Source of the DNA: Klebsiella huaxiensis
GTDB lineage: Bacteria > Pseudomonadota > Gammaproteobacteria > Enterobacterales > Enterobacteriaceae
Direction of reading: 5' to 3'
Length of the DNA stretch: 64,000 bases
Assembly: GCF_003261575.2 (NCBI RefSeq)
Contig: NZ_CP036176.1
Location: forward strand, 53,222 to 117,221
Shown piece by piece: positions 25,319-33,563 of the stretch. The position numbers and the translations under genes are program-made. Numbering within the stretch: position 1 is the first letter of the stretch; each line of letters opens with the position of its first letter. The notes beneath the pieces are model-generated. The model saw only the letters and a program-made list of their open reading frames with translations. It had not been told where the DNA came from and searched no databases.

Positions 25319-26041
25319 CTAGATGCTGCGCTGATTAACCCTCTCAGAAAGAGCTTCAGCACTTTCCTTACGCTCGCTGTAGCGGTCGACCAGATACCCA
25401 GAACAATTACGGGTAAGTAGCGTAAATTTAATCAGCTCTTCCATTACATCCACAATTCTGTCGTAATAGGCAGAGGGCTTCATCCTGCCTTCTTCGTCAA
25501 ATTCCTGCCAAGCTTTTGCTACTGATGACTGATTGGGAATGGTGATCATACGCATCCAGCGTCCTAATATACGCATCTGATTAACCGCATTGAACGACTG
25601 GGATCCACCACTGACCTGCATCACGGCAAGCGTTTTCCCCTGGGAAGGGCGTACAGCCCCTTCTGTCAGAGGGATCCAGTCGATCTGTGTTTTCATAATA
25701 CCTGTCATAGCGCCATGACGTTCAGGAGAACACCACACCATTCCTTCTGACCATCGCACCAGTTCACGTAACTCGACAACTTTTGGGTGGCTATCCGGAG
25801 CATCATCTGGCAGGGGAAGTCCGGACGGATTAAAAATACGGACATCAGCACCCATAGCGGTAAGCAGGCGTGCTCCTTCTTCCGTAGCCAGCCGGCTGTA
25901 AGAACGTTCACGTACAGATCCATAAAGCATCAAAATACGCGGCGCATACCCAAGTGTTTCAGCGTCAGGTTTTCCAGTGATACCTGGAGCATCGAAAATT
26001 TCAGGGATGATATTTGGCAGATTGTCATTCAATTTGTTCAT
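25319..26041 (-). CDS. arsH: ArsH, NADPH-dependent FMN oxidoreductase (240 aa)
   Basis: Oxidises trivalent organoarsenicals and acts as a general quinone/metal reductase. The flavodoxin-like FMN motif is ILMLYGSVRERSYSRLATEEG, followed by VWCSPERHGAMTGIMKTQIDWIP and TLAVMQVSGGSQSFNAVNQMRILGRWMRM, all typical of ArsH. The C-terminal extension (ELIKFTLLTRNCSGYLVDRYSERK) is that of the enterobacterial form. It starts eight bases after the arsR stop, so the two are co-transcribed. A scrap of a different arsH allele occurs at 50853-50891. Confidence 0.95.
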   Translation of the reverse strand: MNKLNDNLPNIIPEIFDAPGITGKPDAETLGYAPRILMLYGSVRERSYSRLATEEGARLLTAMGADVRIFNPSGLPLPDDAPDSHPKVVELRELVRWSEGMVWCSPERHGAMTGIMKTQIDWIPLTEGAVRPSQGKTLAVMQVSGGSQSFNAVNQMRILGRWMRMITIPNQSSVAKAWQEFDEEGRMKPSAYYDRIVDVMEELIKFTLLTRNCSGYLVDRYSERKESAEALSERVNQRSI

Positions 26042-26049
26042 TGCAGGCT

Positions 26050-26373
26050 TTACTCACGGGTTGATGTAGTTGTTGAAACACTGGCTGCGCTGCCCATGCA
26101 ACATTCATCCAGCAGAAAACCGATAATCTGGCTTAGTTGTTTATACTGCGGCTGGCAGTACAAGGTACGTCCCTGCCTCTCCTGTTGTATGAGACCCACT
26201 GACAACAAAGCAGACAGGTGGTGGCTCAGCGTCGAGGCCGGGATATCCAGCCGCTTTTGTAACTCCCCCACTGGTAACCCTGTATATCCGAATTTAACCA
26301 GCTCCTTGAAGATACCGAGCCGCGTTGGGTGGCCCAGCTCCTTCAGTGCATCTGCCGCCTTAACAATATCCAT
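26050..26373 (-). CDS. arsR: ArsR-family arsenic-responsive repressor with C-terminal Cys pair (107 aa)
   Basis: Winged-helix repressor (LDIPASTLSHHLSALLSVGLIQQERQGRTLYCQP). It lacks the ELCVC site. Cysteines are at C73, C91 and C92 (LLDECCMG), a placement like the C-terminal Cys-Cys site of Acidithiobacillus-type ArsR. The 16-base sequence at 26388-26403, repeated upstream of the arsP-type gene, is a likely operator 15 bases before the start. This regulator therefore probably controls both arsR-arsH and the permease gene. Confidence 0.9.
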   Translation of the reverse strand: MDIVKAADALKELGHPTRLGIFKELVKFGYTGLPVGELQKRLDIPASTLSHHLSALLSVGLIQQERQGRTLYCQPQYKQLSQIIGFLLDECCMGSAASVSTTTSTRE

Positions 26374-26387
26374 AACATCCCCTAAAA

Positions 26388-26403
26388 ACTATATTTCCAG
26401 AAT
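26388..26403 (-). promoter_or_regulatory. Putative ArsR operator, copy 1
   Basis: ACTATATTTCCAGAAT occurs here, 15 bases upstream of arsR, and again without change at 27568-27583 upstream of the ArsP-type permease gene. Confidence 0.65.
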
Positions 26404-26484
26404 AATGGTATATACGTATTTAGCAATCCTGTTAATCTGATGGCAGTCATGACAAAGAAAGCACATCACACATCCCAGGATTGA

Positions 26485-27498
26485 TCAGATGAAGAAATAA
26501 GTGGTGTAACCCGTCACTATTGCCATTGTAATAATGACAAGTACGAATGCGGCCAGCAATCTGAATGTGAAAAGAGCACGCAACAGGATCACTTCAGTAA
26601 GGCTGGCGCCTGCGCTACCAATGATTAGGGCCAGTACCGTTCCGGCACCCACACCTTTAGCCATTAGTGCAGCTGCCAGAGGAATAACCGCTTCAGCCCG
26701 GATATAAAGGGGCACGCCGATAATCGCCGCAACCGGAATGGCAAAAGGGTTTTCCTGTCCCGCATACCGTTCAAGCCACGCCGCTGGCAGGTAACCATAA
26801 ATTACACTCCCAATAGCTATCCCCGTCAGCAGGTAGGGTAAAACGCCGATGAAATCAGCCCAGGTTTCACGCCATAATCCACTGTAACGGCTGGTTTGTT
26901 TTTTAAAGTCAGGTCGAAGGTTACAGCAACTCCCCGTTTCAGCGGTCGTAATATCAGCCTGAAATGAATTGTCTCCGGAGAATTTTTCGCCACAGCCGGA
27001 ACTACTGCTTTCCATGGTATTGCAGCTTTTAACCGACGGGCAGGAAGGCCCGGCTGTATGCGTCTCGCTGCGTATATACTTATCAAATCCCAGTATTTGC
27101 AGTAACCACCCCGCCAAAAGTGAGACCATAAGCGCGGCACCTGCATAAATCACCGTCAGGTTAAGTCCAAATGTCGCGATCATTAAGGCAATAATGACCG
27201 GATTCAGTAAAGGAGATGCAAAAAGAAATACCATCATGGGGCCAAATCCGGCGCGGGCGCGAATAAGCCCCTTCAAAACAGGAATAGTTGAACAACTGCA
27301 AAAAGGAGTGATTGCCCCCAGACCGGCTGCCAGAAAGTAGCTCCTGAAGCGGCCAGCGCTCAGCAAAGCCTCGATGCGTGCTGGCGGGATATGCCTTTGC
27401 AACACTCCTACCAGTAAACTGATGAATAAAAATAAAGCGGACAGTTCAACGGCGAGAAACGCAAACATGCCCATGGCATCCTGCAGTTGTGAGGACAT
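26485..27498 (-). CDS. arsP: ArsP-type permease (DUF318/UPF0718 family, 337 aa)
   Basis: Inner-membrane permease with two sets of membrane helices. The family motif AITPFCSCSTIPVLKGL carries the cysteines implicated in organoarsenical transport in characterised ArsP. A central hydrophilic loop (about residues 145-205) holds further cysteines (SCPSVKSCN, SSGCGEKF, GSCCNL), more than in the shortest ArsP proteins. IPVAAIIGVPLYIRAEAVIPLAAALMAKGVGAGT opens the second half. Transport of trivalent organoarsenicals is the likely job; related permeases move other metals, so the substrate is inferred from arsR and arsH next to it. Confidence 0.83.
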   Translation of the reverse strand: MSSQLQDAMGMFAFLAVELSALFLFISLLVGVLQRHIPPARIEALLSAGRFRSYFLAAGLGAITPFCSCSTIPVLKGLIRARAGFGPMMVFLFASPLLNPVIIALMIATFGLNLTVIYAGAALMVSLLAGWLLQILGFDKYIRSETHTAGPSCPSVKSCNTMESSSSGCGEKFSGDNSFQADITTAETGSCCNLRPDFKKQTSRYSGLWRETWADFIGVLPYLLTGIAIGSVIYGYLPAAWLERYAGQENPFAIPVAAIIGVPLYIRAEAVIPLAAALMAKGVGAGTVLALIIGSAGASLTEVILLRALFTFRLLAAFVLVIITMAIVTGYTTYFFI

Positions 27499-27567
27499 AT
27501 CAAACCCCTGTATTTCTGGATTTATCGAATTATATAGAGGTTAACGCAAGCGGGCACTTGCTTCAAT

Positions 27568-27583
27568 ACTATATTTCCAGAAT
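27568..27583 (-). promoter_or_regulatory. Putative ArsR operator, copy 2
   Basis: ACTATATTTCCAGAAT, identical to the copy at 26388-26403, lies 69 bases upstream of the permease start. Confidence 0.65.
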
Positions 27584-27695
27584 TACAGAAATGAAGGATA
27601 AGAAAAGTATCTGCAACTGTATACAGCTTCCGGTGGTGGCACCATGCAATATAAAGAGCCTGTTGGTATCGGTCAGTTGAAAGGTAGAGGTCAAT

Positions 27696-27731
27696 AACCA
27701 TCAGGGGAAATTTTAGTTTCCTCTGATGGTT
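27696..27731 (-). terminator. Terminator-like hairpin at the end of the long ars operon
   Basis: AACCATCAGGGGAAA and TTTCCTCTGATGGTT pair with one bulge around TTTTAG, 43 bases past the stop codon of the phosphatase gene. Confidence 0.6.
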
Positions 27732-27773
27732 AACCCTGTTGTCTGTCAGGTATGCCCGTTGAGAAAGGCGCTG

Positions 27774-28271
27774 TTATTCGTAACCGTATTGCTTATTAAG
27801 ATAATTAACCTGAACCGGAGAAGTCAGCGATCTCGGCCTGATAATCTGGATTTGTTTTTTCACTTGCGCTGGCGCATAACCTGACTCAAGCATCAGAATG
27901 GCGGCCATCATACCTGTCCGGCCAGACCCTCCGTGGCAATGGATTGCCATCGTCACACCTGATTTGACTAAAGTCAGCAGACTCGTTTTCTGTCGGGTAA
28001 ATGCCTGTTCAAACGGCTCTTCAGGTGCACAACTGTCCTTAACGGGAAGGTGAAACCAGTCCATATGAAGTTCAGCACAAAGAGACGGGAGTGCATCAGC
28101 TTGATATTCAGCAAGTTCAGCCAGTGTCATCATGGTGATAACGGCCTGCGCACCGGCTTCTTTTAATGTTTTTAAGGAATCAGCAACGGGAACGCCTTTT
28201 GTTCCGGGGCAAGGGGTAAAAATCAGCTTAGCGCCATTGTCTAAGGTGAGAATATCAAAAGGATGAAACAT
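27774..28271 (-). CDS. Dual-specificity/CDKN3-like protein phosphatase of the ars operon (165 aa)
   Basis: Cysteine phosphatase fold with the complete HCHGGSGRTG signature (C112, R118), the WPD-equivalent acid region MDWFHLPVKDSCAPEE and a long helix after the P-loop (MMAAILMLESGYAPAQVKKQIQIIRP). GGAG precedes the ATG at 28271, five codons downstream of another ATG. It is the last gene of the operon, so a role in arsenic response or as an arsenate-reducing side enzyme is suggested by position only. Confidence 0.82.
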   Translation of the reverse strand: MFHPFDILTLDNGAKLIFTPCPGTKGVPVADSLKTLKEAGAQAVITMMTLAELAEYQADALPSLCAELHMDWFHLPVKDSCAPEEPFEQAFTRQKTSLLTLVKSGVTMAIHCHGGSGRTGMMAAILMLESGYAPAQVKKQIQIIRPRSLTSPVQVNYLNKQYGYE

Positions 28272-28306
28272 CAATAAAGACTCCATGCATATTTCTTTTA
28301 ACCTGA

Positions 28307-28432
28307 TTAATACTGTGGGCTTGAATCACCATCCATATGGTCCGTATCGACAGCGATATCCCCTGACGTGCCATCATAAGCGACTGTAACGAGTTGTGGC
28401 TGGGCAGCGTTTTTCAGCTTCTCATCCAGCAT
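28307..28432 (-). CDS. Small acidic ORF in the ars operon (41 aa)
   Basis: Unrecognised. The product begins MLDEKLKNAAQPQLV and ends in an acidic tail, DTDHMDGDSSPQY. A TTG seven codons further upstream, overlapping the stop of the preceding arsC, is an alternative start. It fills the 178-base gap between two co-oriented operon genes. No clear ribosome site was found, so its expression is uncertain. Confidence 0.4.
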   Translation of the reverse strand: MLDEKLKNAAQPQLVTVAYDGTSGDIAVDTDHMDGDSSPQY

Positions 28433-28449
28433 GCGTCGGTAGGACCTGA

Positions 28450-28959
28450 TCAATGAGCGTCAGATCCAGCATTCCCCATTGCCTGCAACTGATTCTGGAA
28501 TGAAAGCCGGTCGATTTTATCCAGGGGAAGACTCAAAAAAAGCCGGATGCGTGTGGCTATCTGTTTTTCAACATCCACGAAGGCGTGGTATTTATCCTCA
28601 TCCGTTCCTTCTGCTAAAGCCGGATCCCGAAAGCCCCAGTGAGCCGTTATGGGGCCACCCGGGAACACCGGACATCCTTCTCCTGCCATTCTGTCACACA
28701 GAGTAAATATGAAATCCATTCGCGGAGCATCAGGATGCTGAAAAGTTTGCAGGTGTTTACTTTTCAGCGTTTCAGTGCTGAATCCCTGATCGTTAAGCAC
28801 CCTGAGCGTCAGCGGGTGAGGTGAACTGGCCGGTTGAGTACCGGCGCTGAATGCCCGGAATTTTCCCCCGCCGAGCTGGTTCATCAGCACTTCAGCAAAC
28901 AGGCTTCGTGCCGAATTCCCGGAACACAGGAACAGGACATTGTATGTTTTACTCATCAT
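28450..28959 (-). CDS. arsC: Low-molecular-weight-phosphatase type arsenate reductase (169 aa)
   Basis: LMW-PTP fold. The P-loop LFLCSGNSARS (C12) is followed by FSAGTQPASSPHPLTLRVL, MDFIFTLCDRMAGEGCPVFPG and HWGFRDPALAEGTDEDK, which match thioredoxin-coupled arsenate reductases. The two further cysteines (LCDRMAGEGC) are spaced like the resolving pair of that class. It differs from the LMW-type gene at 33028 and lies after the glutaredoxin-type arsC in the same operon. Confidence 0.88.
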   Translation of the reverse strand: MMSKTYNVLFLCSGNSARSLFAEVLMNQLGGGKFRAFSAGTQPASSPHPLTLRVLNDQGFSTETLKSKHLQTFQHPDAPRMDFIFTLCDRMAGEGCPVFPGGPITAHWGFRDPALAEGTDEDKYHAFVDVEKQIATRIRLFLSLPLDKIDRLSFQNQLQAMGNAGSDAH

Positions 28960-29031
28960 CGCGGCTTACCTTCTGTCAGGCCGGAAAGGTATGATCGGGC
29001 CGCTCAGGTGCTGACAGCCCGACCGCTGGAA

Positions 29032-29460
29032 TTACTTCACGACACGCTGCCCCTGGGCATCAATCACCTGTTCGCCGTCCTCTTTGCTGAACGCTCCCTT
29101 TTGTGCGTCCGGCAGAATATCCAGCACCACTTCAGACGGACGGCACAGCCGGGTACCCACAGGTGTGACCACAACAGGACGATTGATCAGGATGGGATGC
29201 TGCAGCATAAAATCAATCAGCTCATCGTCACTCCATTTATCCTCTGCCAGGCCCAGTTGCTCATAAGGCTCCACATTTTTTCGCAGCAGGGCACGCACGC
29301 TGATCTCCATATCAGCGATGAGCCTGACCAGCTCAGCACGCGCTGGCGGTGTCTCAAGGTATAAAATGACCATGGGTTCCACACCACTGTTGCGGATCAG
29401 CTCGAGGGTATTACGGGACGTACCGCAGGCCGGGTTATGATAAATCGTAATTGCGCTCAT
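29032..29460 (-). CDS. arsC: Arsenate reductase ArsC, glutaredoxin type (142 aa)
   Basis: R773-type reductase with C12 in YHNPACGTSRNTLE, then LLRKNVEPYEQLGL, NRPVVVTPVGTRLCRPSE. It follows arsB by 57 bases within the operon. It is the only glutaredoxin-type arsC in the window with an intact operon around it. Compared with the two other copies it has many substitutions (SGVEPMVILYLETPPARAELV), so it is a separate lineage. Confidence 0.95.
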   Translation of the reverse strand: MSAITIYHNPACGTSRNTLELIRNSGVEPMVILYLETPPARAELVRLIADMEISVRALLRKNVEPYEQLGLAEDKWSDDELIDFMLQHPILINRPVVVTPVGTRLCRPSEVVLDILPDAQKGAFSKEDGEQVIDAQGQRVVK

Positions 29461-29517
29461 AAATCACTCTCTTCAGGTTTGACGGGCACAGGTCCGTGAC
29501 GACCGGAGCCAGGTTAA

Positions 29518-30807
29518 TCACAACGAAACGGATAAACGTAATACCAGGGCTACAAGCGTCACAAACAGCACGGGCAGGGTCATTACAATGCCGACCCGGA
29601 AGTAATATCCCCAGGAGATCCGGATATCTTTCTGCGCCAGTACATGTAGCCACAGCAGGGTGGCCAGACTGCCGATAGGGGTGATTTTGGGTCCCAGATC
29701 GCTGCCAATAACATTGGCGTAAATCATGGCCTCTTTAATCACCCCGGTCGCCGTGCTGCCATCAATAGACAGTGCTCCCACCAGGACGGTTGGCATGTTA
29801 TTCATGATCGAGGAGAGGAAGGCGGTCAGGAAGCCCGTGCCCAGCGTGGCCATCCACAGCCCCTGGCTGGCAAACTGATTAAGTACGGCTGACAGGTAGT
29901 CAGTCAGTCCGGCATTACGCAGCCCGTAGACCACCAGGTACATACCCAGGGAGAAAATCACAATCTGCCAGGGGGCTCCGCGAAGCACCTTTCCGGTATT
30001 AATCGCATGTCCTTTTTTGGCGACAAGAAACAGAATAAGTGCCCCGGCAGCAGCAACTGCGCTGACGGGGATCCCCAGAGGTTCAAGACCAAAGAACCCG
30101 ATCAGCAATAGAGCCAGTACGCCCCAGCCTGTCCGGAAGGTGTTCAGATCGCGGATAGCTTCTTCAGGTGCTTTCAGACGGGAGATTTCATAGGTTGCAG
30201 GAATATCCTTGCGGAAATACAGATGCAGCATCACCAGTGTGGCAATGATGGCAGCGATATCAACCGGCACCATAACTGACGCGTATTCATTGAACCCGAG
30301 TTTAAAGAAATCTGCCGAGACGATGTTTACCAGGTTCGAAACGATGAGCGGCAGGCTGGCGGAGTCCGCGATAAACCCTGCTGCCATGACGAACGCCAGC
30401 GTTGTGCCTTTACTGAATCCCAGAGCGAGTAGCATGGCAATTACGATAGGTGTCAGGATCAGCGCCGCTCCGTCGTTGGCAAACAGGGCCGCTACCGCAG
30501 CACCCAGTAAAATAATCCAGGTAAACAACCAGCGTCCGCGCCCGTTTCCCCAGCGTGCGACGTGCAGAGCAGCCCATTCAAAGAAACCCGATTCGTCGAG
30601 TAACAGACTGATGATAATGACCGCAATGAATGTTGCCGTCGCATTCCAGACGATATGCCAGACGGTCGGAATATCACCGACGTGAACCACGCCTGAAATC
30701 AGTGCAAGTGCGGCGCCGAGCATCGCACTCCAGCCAATTCCCAGTCCGCGGGGTTGCCAGATGACCAGTACAATGGTCAGAATAAAAATAGCTGCAGCCA
30801 GCCACAT
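29518..30807 (-). CDS. arsB: Arsenite/antimonite antiporter ArsB (429 aa)
   Basis: Inner-membrane pump of about 12 helices, working alone as an antiporter or with ArsA as an ATP-driven pump. MWLAAAIFILTIVLVIWQPRGLGIGWSAMLGA is the canonical ArsB start and 429 residues the canonical length. GDIPTVWHIVWNATATFIAVIIISLLLDESGFFEWAALHVARW and FANDGAALILTPIVIAMLLALGF are family hallmarks. It is the only intact arsB here; 3' scraps of two other alleles lie at 7687 and 51712. Confidence 0.97.
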   Translation of the reverse strand: MWLAAAIFILTIVLVIWQPRGLGIGWSAMLGAALALISGVVHVGDIPTVWHIVWNATATFIAVIIISLLLDESGFFEWAALHVARWGNGRGRWLFTWIILLGAAVAALFANDGAALILTPIVIAMLLALGFSKGTTLAFVMAAGFIADSASLPLIVSNLVNIVSADFFKLGFNEYASVMVPVDIAAIIATLVMLHLYFRKDIPATYEISRLKAPEEAIRDLNTFRTGWGVLALLLIGFFGLEPLGIPVSAVAAAGALILFLVAKKGHAINTGKVLRGAPWQIVIFSLGMYLVVYGLRNAGLTDYLSAVLNQFASQGLWMATLGTGFLTAFLSSIMNNMPTVLVGALSIDGSTATGVIKEAMIYANVIGSDLGPKITPIGSLATLLWLHVLAQKDIRISWGYYFRVGIVMTLPVLFVTLVALVLRLSVSL

Positions 30808-30847
30808 AAAACCTCCTGTCGGGCAGAACGATACCCGCCCTTCTTTA

Positions 30848-32611
30848 TTATTTTTCCGCCTGACGGATCAGACGTTGCAGTTGCTCAATACCCGTCGGCG
30901 CTTCCTGTTGCAGAGGGATCAGCGCCATACGAGAGGCCAGCTCGGTCCTGACCTTATTGATTTGAGTAGCTTCGTGTGCGGCCCTCGTCAATAACAGCGG
31001 TGAAGTTGTCTCTGTTGCGACCAGACTGTTATTGATGAGCCATGCCCAGGGTTCAATCCCGGCCCGGCGCAAATCCTCCTGTAAACCGGCGGCTTCCAGA
31101 ACTGGGGTAGTTTCAGGCAGGGTAACGAGCATAATTTTGGTCCGCTCAGGATCCTGCAACTGCATCATTGGTGTCAGATAATGTCCCTTATCTCCCATCC
31201 GTTTGGCCACTTCACGATGGTAGGCACCCGTCGCATCAAGCAGCAACAGGGTATGGCCCGTCGGGGCTGTATCCATGACAACAAAACGCTTCCCGGCTTC
31301 CCTGATCACACGGGAAAACGCCTGGAACACGGCAATTTCTTCCGTACAGGGAGAGCGTAAATCTTCTTCCAGTAACGCGCGTCCCTGTGTGTCCAGAGCA
31401 TTTCCTTTCGTGGCAAGAACATGTTCCCGGTAGCGCTCTGTCTCCGTATGCGGATCGATACGACTGACCTGGAGATTATGGCATTGTCCGTTCAGGGTGT
31501 TTTCAAGGTGAGCTGCGGGATCGGAGGTGGTCAGGTGAACATCAAACCCTTTGTCTGCAAGCGCCACGGCGACAGCAGCGGCCAGAGTGGTCTTTCCCAC
31601 ACCCCCTTTGCCCATCAACATCACCAGACCATGTCCGTCCCTGGCAATATCATCAACCAGCATTTCAAGGGACGGTGCAGAGATGACCTCAGAGCGTGAT
31701 ATCGCATCAGCTGATACACATGGGATGTTATCTTTGTCCAGCAGACGCCGAAGCGCCTTCACTCCAACCAGATTTTCCTGCTGCAGGCTTAACTTGTCAG
31801 TCGGTAGTGCGGTAAGTACCGGCGGCATTCCGGAAAGAATATGTTGTTCTCGCTGGTACAACGCACTGGCAAGATTGTCCTGTGAGGCTTCTCCGGCCGG
31901 CATCATCCCGTTTATCACCAAGTACTGGTGCTTCAGACCGACATGCAGCAGTTCATCATGCGTGCGGGCGACTTCAGCCAGCGTTGACTGCTGAGCGCGG
32001 GCGACCAGAATTACCCGTGTCTTTTCCCCGTCTGCCAGTACCGATAAGGCGTGCGAGTAGCGTTCCCGTTGTTTTTCCAGTCCGGCCAGCGGACCAAGGC
32101 AGGACGCACCGTCAGGATTTGTCTCGATAAAACTGCTCCAGGCTCCCGGCAGCTGGAGCAGGCGAATGGTGTGTCCTGTAGGGGCGGTATCAAAAATCAC
32201 ATGGTCAAAATCATTCAGTAACGCGTCATCGGTCAGCAGGCCGGTGAACTCATCAAAGGCAGCAATTTCTGTTGTGCAGGCACCGGATAACTGTTCTTCA
32301 ATGCTGCGCACCACCTCTTCGGGAAGAACGCCTCTAACCGGATCAACGATGCGGGCACGATATTGTTGTGCAGCCGCCTGCGGATCGATCTCAAGCGCTG
32401 TGAGTCCAGGGACGGCAGAGATGACCGTCAGGGTATTACCGATCTGCTGCCCGAAAACCTGCCCCACATTTGACGCCGGATCGGTACTGACCAGCAGGAT
32501 ACGTTTTCCCTCATCAGCAAGACGAATAGCCGTTGCGCAGGAAAGCGAGGTTTTTCCGACCCCGCCTTTCCCGGTAAAAAAGAGAAACTTCGGAATACTG
32601 TTCAGATAGTT
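30848..32611 (-). CDS. arsA: Arsenite-stimulated ATPase ArsA (587 aa)
   Basis: Catalytic subunit of the ArsAB pump, two homologous ATPase halves. A1 has GKGGVGKT at residues 15-22 and DTAPTGHTIRLLQLPGA. A2 has MGKGGVGKTTLAAAVAV near residue 325 and its own DTAPTGHTLLLLDATGA. The metal-site cysteines are seen in GACTTEIAAFDEF (A1) and SPCTEEIAVFQAF (A2). The GTG at 32611 has AGGAG six bases before it and gives the family N-terminus NYLNSIPKFLFF; an in-frame ATG 12 codons upstream would run into arsD and was not used. Confidence 0.96.
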   Translation of the reverse strand, partial: NYLNSIPKFLFFTGKGGVGKTSLSCATAIRLADEGKRILLVSTDPASNVGQVFGQQIGNTLTVISAVPGLTALEIDPQAAAQQYRARIVDPVRGVLPEEVVRSIEEQLSGACTTEIAAFDEFTGLLTDDALLNDFDHVIFDTAPTGHTIRLLQLPGAWSSFIETNPDGASCLGPLAGLEKQRERYSHALSVLADGEKTRVILVARAQQSTLAEVARTHDELLHVGLKHQYLVINGMMPAGEASQDNLASALYQREQHILSGMPPVLTALPTDKLSLQQENLVGVKALRRLLDKDNIPCVSADAISRSEVISAPSLEMLVDDIARDGHGLVMLMGKGGVGKTTLAAAVAVALADKGFDVHLTTSDPAAHLENTLNGQCHNLQVSRIDPHTETERYREHVLATKGNALDTQGRALLEEDLRSPCTEEIAVFQAFSRVIREAGKRFVVMDTAPTGHTLLLLDATGAYHREVAKRMGDKGHYLTPMMQLQDPERTKIMLVTLPETTPVLEAAGLQEDLRRAGIEPWAWLINNSLVATETTSPLLLTRAAHEATQINKVRTELASRMALIPLQQEAPTGIEQLQRLIRQAEK

Positions 32612-32637
32612 CACGATGGGCTCCTGTCCGGCTGAGT

Positions 32638-33003
32638 TCAGCAACATGAAGTGTTGCCGCCGCCACAGCTTTTTACCAGAGCTCTACCAGCTTTCTCCTC
32701 AACAATCCCAAACCAGCGAACCAGATCCTGGCGCGTCGGATAGCGCCCGGACAGGACGAACTCGCCATCCAGCAGAATCAATGGCAGGCTTTCAGCGCCG
32801 GAGCGTTCAAGAAAGGCTTTAACTGTCGGGTTCTCAGCAAACGCCATCGGTTGCTGTGACAGATTAAAGCGTTCCACCGATACACCCTGCTGTTTCAGCC
32901 ATGTCACGTCTGCGGAAAATGACACTAAAGTCTGATCAACTTCCGTACCGCACACACCAGAACTGCAGCAAAGTGCCGGGTCATATACTGACAGTGTTTT
33001 CAT
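32638..33003 (-). CDS. arsD: Arsenic metallochaperone ArsD (121 aa)
   Basis: Delivers arsenite to ArsA and represses weakly. The cysteine pattern is complete: C12, C13 and C18 in ALCCSSGVCG, plus C113 and the terminal C120-C121. YPTRQDLVRWF is another family motif. The order arsR, LMW arsC, arsD, arsA, arsB, arsC places an extra reductase gene between the regulator and arsD. Confidence 0.96.
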   Translation of the reverse strand: MKTLSVYDPALCCSSGVCGTEVDQTLVSFSADVTWLKQQGVSVERFNLSQQPMAFAENPTVKAFLERSGAESLPLILLDGEFVLSGRYPTRQDLVRWFGIVEEKAGRALVKSCGGGNTSCC

Positions 33004-33027
33004 TATCTCTATTCCTTCAGGTTTAAG

Positions 33028-33507
33028 TTAAAAAATGGTCTCACCGATCCGGTTCAGTTCAGCCTGAAGACGCTCTTCAGGGCCGGAAATGACTGATGAC
33101 GGAAGCGACAGAAAAGCTTCAATCCGGTGATGAAGAATTTGCCAGGCCTTTTCGAAAGCAGCGTCGATTTCCTGTTCACTCCCGGTAGCCTTATCAGGAT
33201 CCTCCACTCCCCAGTGTGCCCTGACTGCCGGAGCAAGATACGCAGGACAGGTTTCACCAGCCGCATTACCGCACACCGTGATCACCACATCAGGTGTCAC
33301 CGGGAGGTTGTCCCACGATTTACTGTAGTACCCATCCGTGGGTATCTCTTTGATTCTGAGAAGAGCCAGGGAACGGGGATGGACTTCACCTTTTGGCTGG
33401 CTGCCGGCGCTGAATGCATGATGCTCTTTCGGTGAAAGCGCATTAAATGTTGCTTCGGCCAGGATGGAGCGGCAGGAATTACCGGTACACAAAAATAGTA
33501 TATTCAT
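33028..33507 (-). CDS. arsC: LMW-phosphatase type arsenate reductase (159 aa)
   Basis: MNILFLCTGNSCRSILAEATFNALSP carries the P-loop with C7. FSAGSQPKGEVHPRSLALL, WDNLPVTPDVVITVCGNAAGETCPAYL and HWGVEDPDKATGSEQEID complete the arsenate-reductase signature with the resolving cysteines (VCGNAAGETC). The ATG at 33507 matches the family start; a frame extending upstream into arsR was rejected. It is distinct from the 28450 paralogue, so this operon alone encodes two LMW-type and one glutaredoxin-type reductase. Confidence 0.93.
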   Translation of the reverse strand: MNILFLCTGNSCRSILAEATFNALSPKEHHAFSAGSQPKGEVHPRSLALLRIKEIPTDGYYSKSWDNLPVTPDVVITVCGNAAGETCPAYLAPAVRAHWGVEDPDKATGSEQEIDAAFEKAWQILHHRIEAFLSLPSSVISGPEERLQAELNRIGETIF

Positions 33508-33563
33508 AATGCCACCATATAAATTCGTTAAATCATATATGTTTAAATAAATTTTTATATCTG

